From: Toxorhynchites rutilus septentrionalis
Taxonomy: Eukaryota; Arthropoda; Insecta; Diptera; Culicidae
Assembly: GCF_029784135.1 (NCBI RefSeq)
Contig: NC_073746.1
Span: 249,311,494-249,375,493 of the forward strand
Direction of reading: 5' to 3'
DNA: 64,000 nt
This document shows, in pieces, positions 30,358 through 38,800 of the stretch (position 1 is its first letter; every line of letters starts with the position of its first letter). The notes beneath the pieces were generated by a model that worked only from the letters and a program-made list of their open reading frames with translations, searched no databases and was not told where the DNA came from. A program made the position numbers and the translations under genes.

Positions 30358-31293
30358 ATGGTGCTACTGACACTCGACCGCAACGGTTACGTTTTTAGCG
30401 CCATTCTAAAAGAGAAGCATAGAAATAAAAGTTTTCTCCTACAACCGGATGCAAAGCTTTTTTCAAAGCTGTGTTCGGTCCTTAATATAGCGTTCTTTCT
30501 CAGCAACAGTTGTCCGGACATCAGGAAAGGAGGAAGCAGCCGAGAAGCCCCCAACGGCCATTCAGGAAGTTGGTTCGGTCGGATTGGCCACTTTGACCGG
30601 CAGTTGTCACTGCCCCTTGCGTGTCCCGCTGTTTGCGCCCGTTTCATCAGCGGGAAGTGCCCAGCTTGGATCGCCGAGGACAAAATAACACGAGTTAGGA
30701 TTGATAAAGGAATCTCCTACAAGGAAGCTAAATCCATTTGTGAAAACAATAATGGTTCTTCCTTCGCTAGTAAATTGAAAGAGCGGCTCGACAATATCCA
30801 AAACACAGGATGCCAACAATGCAAGTGCAACTGTACACAAACAAAGTCAGCTCCTATTAAATCGAATAAGACTGTTTCTATTCAGGCCAATAAAAAATCT
30901 GAACAAGGATCCAGCATCATTCCAATTGACTCTGAGGAAGATTCTGAATCTCCAATGGAAATCGAATCAACTTACTCAAATAAAAGAAAAATCATCTCGA
31001 AAACAACAACTTCAGATGAATTCAAATCATCGGAAGATGAACAACCAATTGAGAAGGAATCTTCTAGGAAGAAACCTAAAAATAAGAAATCGACCCCAAC
31101 CCTACAGAAGACCCAATCCCACCAGAACTACCTATCACAACCCAGCACTTCAACCCAACCAATTGGATCCAATCCACCTACTACCCAACACAAACCCAAT
31201 CCTACTACCAACAAACCAATTGTTAATGTTTCCAAAAATGATCCGAGACTAAAACTCAAACAATCCAAGGGTGAAAAACCCAACCACAACTAA
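30358..31293 (+). CDS. LINE ORF1 (gag-like), probably internally deleted
   Basis: ATG is the very first codon of the element and the frame has about 311 codons to TAA at 31291-31293. The middle reads GKCPAWIAEDKITRVRIDKG and resembles the segment that follows zinc knuckles in I-type ORF1 proteins, but no CCHC knuckle precedes it. The first 95 codons look like translated 5' UTR. The rest is Ser/Glu/Lys/Pro-rich and disordered. I infer that a deletion removed the central RNA-binding part. ORF1 proteins bind the LINE RNA. Confidence 0.65.
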   Translation: MVLLTLDRNGYVFSAILKEKHRNKSFLLQPDAKLFSKLCSVLNIAFFLSNSCPDIRKGGSSREAPNGHSGSWFGRIGHFDRQLSLPLACPAVCARFISGKCPAWIAEDKITRVRIDKGISYKEAKSICENNNGSSFASKLKERLDNIQNTGCQQCKCNCTQTKSAPIKSNKTVSIQANKKSEQGSSIIPIDSEEDSESPMEIESTYSNKRKIISKTTTSDEFKSSEDEQPIEKESSRKKPKNKKSTPTLQKTQSHQNYLSQPSTSTQPIGSNPPTTQHKPNPTTNKPIVNVSKNDPRLKLKQSKGEKPNHN

Positions 31294-34200
31294 TTTCAAC
31301 TGATTTCTACTCCACCAATCTCCAATTTATCCTCCACACCTCAGCCCACTTCCCTCCTTCCAATCTTAACATTCAATCCCCCACCTAATCATACACCATC
31401 GTCTCGAGACCCTATCCCTAATCGCAAACTTTCCATTCAATGGAACTTGCGTGGGCTTTACAGTTCAATGAACGAAATAAAATTAATGTTAGCGGAAGAG
31501 AAACATCTCCCACTAACCCTAGCTTTCCAAGAAACTAAAGTACCGACTGGTACAGACATGAATAGTGCCCTAGGAGGCAAATTCAAATGGTATTTTTGTG
31601 ACGGACTATCTTCACAACAAGGAGGAACATGCCTCGCTGTCCTAAGTCACCTTTCTCATACTGTGATCCCCATAACATCACCACTACAAATATGTGCAGT
31701 CCAACTCAAGGGACCTTTCCAGGTAACCCTTGCTTCAATATACATATCCCCTCAGCACAATATCAATGATTTTGAAGTTAATTTGGTAAATGCTTTCAAA
31801 CAATTACCACACCCATTTATTATCATGGGTGACTTCAACGCACATCATACTTCCTGGGGAGGAAAAAAATGTGACGCAAGAGGTCATACGATTCTTAGAA
31901 TCATCCAAAAACTGAACCTCATTATCATCAACGATCATCAACATACCAGACTCGATCCACGTTATGGATCAACGTCTGCCCTCGATCTCACGATCGCATC
32001 TTGGGAACTGGCACCCAGACTAAATTGGTTTGTTGACAATGACCTCAGAGGAAGTGATCACTTCCCAATTCACATCAGAACATTAACAAGGAATCCCAAT
32101 ATTACTCTTCGCAGAAAATGGAAATACCAATCAGCCAACTGGGAAGGCTTCGAATCTACAATTGACAGCTTACTTCAAGCACACATAAGCTACTCTGTTG
32201 ATGACTTTACTCAAGCCATTCTCTCCGCTGCAGAAGTAAATATCTACAGAACAAGTGGGAACCCCGGTCGTAAGGCTGTCCCCTGGTGGAATAACGAAGT
32301 AGCACTTGCCATCAAAAAAAGAAGAAAACTGCTTCGTCTTCTCAGACGTCTTCCAGATGGAAACAACAGCAAAAGGATTGCTTTATCCAATTTTCAGGAA
32401 GCTAGAGCTAATGCCAGAAAAGCAATAGCCGAAGCAAAAACCCAAAGCTGGACTGAATTTCTTGATGAATTTAATCCTTCAACATCTTCAAAAGAACTAT
32501 GGAACAAGGTCAACGCTCTCAGTGGCAAGAAAGCTTCTAACTGCTATTCCATTGAGATCAACGGTATTACTACTGAAGACCCTGGTACCATAGCCGAACA
32601 TCTGGCAGATCATTTCGCCAAATCTTCATCCACTTCGAATTACACCAATGCCTTTAAAAATATCAAAGCCAAAGCAGAACTAGAAGTGTTTCCCTCTGCT
32701 ACAGGTCAACAGCACAAATACAACAAACCTTTCTCCATGGACGAGCTGCTCTGGGCCCTTAAAAGGTCCAAAGGTAAGTCAGCCGGCCCGGATAATATCG
32801 AATACCCGATGATAAGACACCTGCCCCACCATGCGAAAACCCTGCTTTTGCAGATATTCAACGAGTGCTGGACAAACAGATACTTTCCAGATTCATGGAA
32901 AGCTGGCATGGTAATCCCGATCCCCAAAGCAAAGGAGGACAAACGTGATGTGAATAGCTATCGCCCTATCACGCTCCTCAGCTGCTTAGGGAAACTTTTT
33001 GAAAGGATGATTAACCGAAGACTGATAACAACCCTCGAAGAACAACAACTACTAGACCCCAGACAACATGCTTACCGTCGAGGAAAAGGCACAAGTACAT
33101 ATTTCTGCCATCTCAACCAATTTCTTCATGACTCCACACAGAAGAGACAACACAATGAACTTGCTTTGCTTGATCTTTCCAAAGCATTCGATACCACCTG
33201 GAAGCATAATATCATAGATCAACTCCACCAATGGGGATTCGAAGGTTACCTCTTCGAAATCATTCAAAGTTTCCTCCTCAACCGAAGTTTTCAAGTTTTC
33301 TTCGGAGGGTCAATATCTGAAAGCCGAGTTCAAGAAAACGGAGTACCACAGGGCTCTGTTCTTTCGGCAACTCTCTTCTTAATAGCAATGCAATCAGTTT
33401 TCGATGTTATTCCACCAAACATTGAAATACTGGCATATGCTGACGATATACTGCTTATGGCCCGAGCATCATTCACTGAACTTGCACGCAGAAGACTCCA
33501 GATAGGAATCTCTGCTATCAGCAGCTGGGCAGATTCAATTGGTTTCAAAATTTCAGCACAAAAATCCAATATACTTCATTGCTGCAGTCTAAAAGGTCAC
33601 AAGAAAAAATTCAAACCATGCAAAATTAATGGTGCACTTGTGAAACGAGTTAAATCAGCTCGAATTCTAGGTGTTACAATAGATAAAAATCTTTCATTCA
33701 CAGACCACATCAAAAAGACAAAAGCAGATATCAAAAGCCGTATCCGGTTAACGATGGTAATAAGTGGTCGCAGCCGCTTAAGCGCGCGTAAAACCATTTA
33801 TAAAATCGGTAGAAGTATCGTCTTCACAAAAATGCTATACGGGATTGAACTCTTCAGCAGTGCATCCTGGAAATCAATTGATCTTTTAAAACCTTGCTAC
33901 CATAGCGTAATCAGATATGCCTCAGGAGCCTGTAAGTCCAGCCCAATAAAAGCTTTGCTTGTGGAAGCTGGCCAAGTTCCCTTCGAAATGTTCATCACCA
34001 GAGCCTTGGCCAATCGAGCCATCCGAATCTCACAGAAATATCCAAATCTCACATCAACCACCACGAGAGCTAGCAAATGGCTTCAAGACATTTGCAATAT
34101 CACTCTCCCGGGAGCCGCTCCTCTAACTAGAGAAGGCCCTCGACCATGGTACGACCAAGGACCAAAATTTGACTGGACTATTAAAAACTCTGTTAGAGCT

Positions 34201-35040
34201 GGTGAAGCCAACAGTATAGTCACAGCTATCTTCAACAATCACATACATAAACAGTTCCCCTTCCATCGCAAAATCTTCACAGATGGATCTGTTGATGGTG
34301 AGAAAGTAGGATTTGGCATATTTTCCGACAATGCTCAGATAAAATTCCAATTACCATCCATTTGTTCAATTTTCTCAGCAGAAACAGCTGCCCTCCTCGT
34401 TGCGATATCACTATGTGATGATAACACGAAAACGGTGATTTTCTCCGATTCCTACAGCTCCCTGCTTGCACTCCAGAGTGGCGAAAATAAGCACCCCTGG
34501 ACCCAAAGCATTGAAGCTGGAATCAAGGGAAAGGACATCATTTTCTGTTGGATCCCGGGACACTGCGGAATTCAAGGAAATGAATTAGCTGATCGTCTTG
34601 CCAAAGAGGGAAGAAATTCTGAACTATGGACTGATATCCCCCCGTCCGAAGACATCATCAGATGGGTTGATAACAACCTACGATCGTGTTGGGATATAAA
34701 TTGGAACACCTCTAATGACTTCTTTCTAAGAAAGATAAAGAATACCACCCATCCTTGGATGGACAGTACTAAGCGCCCCATTCAAGTATGCCTGACACGC
34801 TTGCGTATCGGACATACTCTCTTAACACATAATTTCTTGATCGCAAATCAACCGCGCTGCACATGGTGCAATGTAAGGCTCACAGTAGAGCATTTGTTAA
34901 TCAATTGCCCAGTTTTTAACATCTCTAGAACAAAATTTCAGGTTGGAGACAGCATCAGAACTGCATTAGCAAGAGATGACATCGAAGAGGACCGGACCAT
35001 AAAATTCTTAAAGGATACAGGTTTATTCGACAAAATTTAA
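31294..35040 (+). CDS. LINE ORF2: AP endonuclease, reverse transcriptase, RNase H
   Basis: An open frame of about 1248 codons in the same frame as ORF1, separated from it only by TAA 31291-31293. The first in-frame ATG is at 31468, inside the endonuclease domain, whose opening QWNLRG lies at about 31438. Domains: AP endonuclease (IIMGDFNAHHTSWG, GSDHFPIH), reverse transcriptase (PQGSVL, AYADDILL at 33433-33456), RNase H (FTDGSVDGE, FSDSYSSLLAL, IPGHCGIQGNELAD) and a C-terminal CTWC ... H ... C knuckle near 34858-34910. No internal stop. It nicks target DNA and reverse-transcribes the LINE RNA at the nick. How it is translated without a suitable AUG is open. Confidence 0.9.
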   Translation, partial: FQLISTPPISNLSSTPQPTSLLPILTFNPPPNHTPSSRDPIPNRKLSIQWNLRGLYSSMNEIKLMLAEEKHLPLTLAFQETKVPTGTDMNSALGGKFKWYFCDGLSSQQGGTCLAVLSHLSHTVIPITSPLQICAVQLKGPFQVTLASIYISPQHNINDFEVNLVNAFKQLPHPFIIMGDFNAHHTSWGGKKCDARGHTILRIIQKLNLIIINDHQHTRLDPRYGSTSALDLTIASWELAPRLNWFVDNDLRGSDHFPIHIRTLTRNPNITLRRKWKYQSANWEGFESTIDSLLQAHISYSVDDFTQAILSAAEVNIYRTSGNPGRKAVPWWNNEVALAIKKRRKLLRLLRRLPDGNNSKRIALSNFQEARANARKAIAEAKTQSWTEFLDEFNPSTSSKELWNKVNALSGKKASNCYSIEINGITTEDPGTIAEHLADHFAKSSSTSNYTNAFKNIKAKAELEVFPSATGQQHKYNKPFSMDELLWALKRSKGKSAGPDNIEYPMIRHLPHHAKTLLLQIFNECWTNRYFPDSWKAGMVIPIPKAKEDKRDVNSYRPITLLSCLGKLFERMINRRLITTLEEQQLLDPRQHAYRRGKGTSTYFCHLNQFLHDSTQKRQHNELALLDLSKAFDTTWKHNIIDQLHQWGFEGYLFEIIQSFLLNRSFQVFFGGSISESRVQENGVPQGSVLSATLFLIAMQSVFDVIPPNIEILAYADDILLMARASFTELARRRLQIGISAISSWADSIGFKISAQKSNILHCCSLKGHKKKFKPCKINGALVKRVKSARILGVTIDKNLSFTDHIKKTKADIKSRIRLTMVISGRSRLSARKTIYKIGRSIVFTKMLYGIELFSSASWKSIDLLKPCYHSVIRYASGACKSSPIKALLVEAGQVPFEMFITRALANRAIRISQKYPNLTSTTTRASKWLQDICNITLPGAAPLTREGPRPWYDQGPKFDWTIKNSVRAGEANSIVTAIFNNHIHKQFPFHRKIFTDGSVDGEKVGFGIFSDNAQIKFQLPSICSIFSAETAALLVAISLCDDNTKTVIFSDSYSSLLALQSGENKHPWTQSIEAGIKGKDIIFCWIPGHCGIQGNELADRLAKEGRNSELWTDIPPSEDIIRWVDNNLRSCWDINWNTSNDFFLRKIKNTTHPWMDSTKRPIQVCLTRLRIGHTLLTHNFLIANQPRCTWCNVRLTVEHLLINCPVFNISRTKFQVGDSIRTALARDDIEEDRTIKFLKDTGLFDKI

Positions 35041-35334
35041 TAATATAATACTGAAATGAATACACATTAAAAGTATTTTCCTTTTCTGTTCTTTTATTTT
35101 CAGCAAAAGATGAGCAGGTTTTTACGCCCATTTTAGAAGCAAGCTCTTCAAGCACACTAAAATGGGCTTTTTTCCCTGCTCCAATTGTTTGGTTGTGTTT
35201 TTGGCCCCAGAGCCGTGTAGGGTGCGGCGATACGACATACATCCATAGCGGTTACTAGGACTGAGTCGAGCGAGAATAACGAATTTTGCAATAGTTTTCT
35301 TAGTTTTCCTTCAGTTAAATTTCCCGCCCTCAAG

Positions 35335-35402
35335 GGCAAGAGACGAATGAACTCTCAGAGTTTAAAGTCTCTCTAATTCAATACCTTCCTACCTTCCTTC
35401 CT
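35335..35402 (+). other. LINE 3' hairpin module and tail
   Basis: A small GCCC-TCAA-GGGC stem is followed by AGAGAC ... GTCTCT (six pairs) enclosing GAATGAACT and AGTTTAAA, then CTAATTCAA and a CCTT/CTACC-type tail. The same module ends the SINE-like copies and makes up the tiny insertions elsewhere in the window. Confidence 0.8.
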
Positions 35403-35591
35403 TCACGTTGAGTGCAATGAGTAATTAGTTCATAGTCGGCTCTTTTTATTGATATAAATTAGAAAACAGAGTTACAATTATCTATGACTAGTGGAAGAAT
35501 TGTTACTTATTTCGAACATACATCACAAGTCAAACAGTATAACACAAAATCCAAAACAAACAATAAATCCCACGGCCACAGCTCGGTCCCT

Positions 35592-35816
35592 TTATCCCGT
35601 GTGGGGAGCGTATGGTGAAATATACTCCCTCTGGTGGAACGAGGGATGAATGTGGTTCGTGTGATGCGGATGAACGAGATTCGGATACAGCTCTGGCGAA
35701 CGACCATCGTGGGTGGGTGTGCCGTTCAACAGTTCGGACATAAATCCGATATAGGTAATGGCCAGCCGTAGCGTTTCGATACGGGACAGACGCTTCTCGT
35801 ACGCGAACGTAGGTAC
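35592..35816 (-). CDS. Fer3: Fer3 exon 3 (loop, helix 2 and C-terminus)
   Basis: Acceptor CATTCCACAG at 35826-35817, then 74 codons and TAA at 35594-35592. [30 protein letters not shown], then a His-rich tail (HPHHTNHIH ... [12 protein letters not shown]). Confidence 0.94.
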   Translation of the reverse strand, partial: VPTFAYEKRLSRIETLRLAITYIGFMSELLNGTPTHDGRSPELYPNLVHPHHTNHIHPSFHQREYISPYAPHTG

Positions 35817-38800
35817 CTGTGGAATGAGAGTAGAGAAATATCATTTAATTACAACATTCTAACTTCGTTTACGTACAATCTTAATTTACTAAGTCAAATA
35901 AGAGATCGAAGAGGGTCGATTAGTTTACTTAGTTCCCAACCTTTACATATTTCCGACTCCGAAACAAAGTATTCACTTGTCTTTTGTTGATACAATAAAA
36001 TAACATTTTTTGAATTTATATCTGTAAATAAAATCATTTTTTTTGTTAAACTGATTTCGAAGCTGAGCAAAAAAAGACGGGTGGGTAATGTCGGGGACAT
36101 AACCGGAGTGACGTAGGACTATACAAAGGGGACAGCTTTTTCTAAATATATATTTTAAATATATTGTTTTACCTTCTTCTTATACATGAATACCTACCTA
36201 TCTACTTGAAATATGGATTAGTTTACTATTTACTCTTTATGAACATGTTGGGAGTTCTGAAAAGAACCTTTGGTGTTGTGTTTTTGCGTTTTTTACAAAC
36301 TTTCTCATTTTTTTCTCACTGTCCTATAATTGATTCTTGATTTTTTTCTGAAGGCTTTGTCCTTATTAAATGTTCAACGCCGGGCATCTTTTGGCGTATA
36401 CACATATCGTACAATCAAAATGATGGCTGTGTAGTCTCCGCAAACAAACTAAATAAAAATGAAAAAGAACTGAGGTTTTGGAGACGAAATCTACGATCTG
36501 TCGAGAAATAAACGAGCTATAAGCTTTCTGAAAAACCAACAGTAAATACAGGGACGAATGACCTTCGGATTAAAGTCCTTTAAAATAAGAACAGAGCAAC
36601 AGGAAATACATAGCTAATTATGTTGCTCCCTAGTTATGTTTCTATACAATGCAGATATAACGTCAGTCAATTTTCAACATCAGTTATCAACCAAAGCTGA
36701 ATAATCAATTTAAAAGACCCTAACCACCAATAAGCTCAAAAACAAGCATAAACAAAATAATTCAGTTCATATTATATCTCATATTATGTTCCGACATCGG
36801 TTTTTCATCGAAGGCGATGAGCGTCATGAGCTTCGTCAATGCATCTTTGAGCGTATCGTAGCGGAAGCCTCGCGTCTGACCCACTACAATAAGCGGTTAA
36901 CCATTACGGCGTGGGAAATTCAGATCGCAATCAGTCTGTTGCTGCCCGGTGAACATGCATGCGGTTTCCGAAGGTACCAAAGCGGTGAAGAAGTATACTA
37001 GCACCAAATAGAGATTCGGAAGCAAACCCAAAAAAGGGTCCTTTTCAGGACCACAAAATCATCTTTAATCTAAAGAGTTTATTGTTTTGTTATCACTCGA
37101 TATCCTCATCTTGTTCGACTAAACCTGTTTAGCGATTTCGTTTGCCACTCGCCACAGGATTCACAGTTGGAAAATTTCTTCCCATCCAGCTTGGGACATG
37201 TTGTACTGTAAATTACATTTAATGCGACATGCCGAAGCACCAATCAGTTTCGCATTGGAGGCGATTTTAACCTGTAATTGAACATTTGCGATGACAGTAG
37301 TACAGCTTTCACAGTTGGAAAATTTCTTCCCATCCAGCTTAGGACATGTTGGGTCATAATTTGGCCCCTAACTCTATGTTTACAAAAATGTCCAACTAAA
37401 TATGTCATATTACAGGTCCGTCCAATTAGCTAAATGTCGAACTCAATGTAAATTACTGTACTTTCAATCTGGAAGCAATTTAATTGGTGAAAATTGAATA
37501 ATCGAGAAAGTCCCCAACCATCAATAAGCTCAGCACAACTGCCAAATTCACATACTCATCATATCCTGGCAAACAAATTATGATAAAATCAATTTGTGTT
37601 TTATTATTATTTTGGATAATATTTTAGAATGCATTAAACTGTATTTCGTAAACTCTTTTTTGAAAGGTTTAATAGCCCTGATAAGCGCCGTGTTTTATGG
37701 AATGGTTCCAATTTAGAAAACTTAGTACTCGTGGTTTTGAAAAAAAACCATTTCGAACGCCCTCGATGCCGCCTTGTTCTGGATTTGCCACCAAAGCAGT
37801 TTGTATGAAGAACAAACTTGTTTCTTCTGCTACCTGCTGCAGTTTTGCGATTGCCACTCGCCACTCGCTGCAACTGCCTGTTGTTGTCTTGATGTCCACC
37901 GAACCGAATGTGGTCTGTTCTGTATGCGGATTTTCTTATCGTCGCGAGCAGCTTTGCCAGCTAACTCGATCACTTCGGCGGCCGAAACTATATAACGCCA
38001 ACTGGTGCACTGATACTAACGCGCTCGGCCTAGCTACCCTTGCGGAGCAATTGGCGGATACACCTACGGGGAACTGGAGACCAACACTGTTCGAGCGGGA
38101 TTTTGCCTTTCCTTCCACTTTTCCTCCTTTGCCATGTGATGTGATGCGAAACGATGTGGTGTACGGTTTGGATGAGAATGATCGTTACGGAAGGAAGGAA
38201 GGTCTTGTATTATAGAGACTTTAAACTTTTGCAGTTCATTCGTCTCTAGCCTTGAGAAATGCCCTTTGAAAACTCTACTCTACTCTATTACTCTACTCCA
38301 GCGCTACCACCTCCGCCCTCTTGCCTTGAGAAAGGCACTCGATCCCTCGCCGTCCAGCCCGTCCAGCAATGATGTTGTCCAGTCGGTGTCCACACAAAGA
38401 ATGTGATCGTTACGGCAGCGGAGCGGGGATGTTTAAGCTGAATGGCTGGCTCGAGAATTACGCATGTGTGAGACTGCGACCAATGTTTCGTTCATATTTT
38501 TCTTTTTCCTTTCCAATCGTGCTTCGTTGTATTTCGCTGCTGCTCTGGTTGCCCGTTTTGGTCGGTACGATTTGAGGAGCACAAAATGGACCAATCAAAA
38601 ATGGGCACATAGTGTATTTGGACAATGCTTGATATTTCACAATTATTCAATTGTTTATCTCAAGAAAAATGAAATGTTATTCGTTATGATAGATGCGTAG
38701 ATATATTTCCTATCAATTGATGCAAACACCTTTGCGATCTATTGAGAAATGCTCGAGATATAAGCGTTTCAAATCTTGCATTTTTTCCTACTTGTTCAGT

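Larger units (their letters stand above)
30358..35402 (+). mobile_element. I-like non-LTR retrotransposon (LINE), 5045 bp, nearly complete
   Basis: Flanked by the 12-bp direct repeat TCACGTTGAGTG (30346-30357 and 35403-35414), so both insertion ends are present. It has a short ORF1, an intact ORF2 with endonuclease, reverse transcriptase and RNase H, a 3' UTR of about 360 bp, then a hairpin and a (CCTT)-type tail in place of poly(A). RNase H places it in the I superfamily. It lies about 450 bp upstream of gene B. Confidence 0.9.

Noticed and set aside
36792..38135. Functional histone H2A/H2B genes
   Set aside because: Both have frameshifts, stops and missing parts; only the 3' stem-loop of H2B is intact.
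37697..38215. A 172-codon plus-strand open frame as a gene
   Set aside because: It is antisense to the H2A relic and has no similarity of its own; the H2A reading on the other strand explains the sequence.
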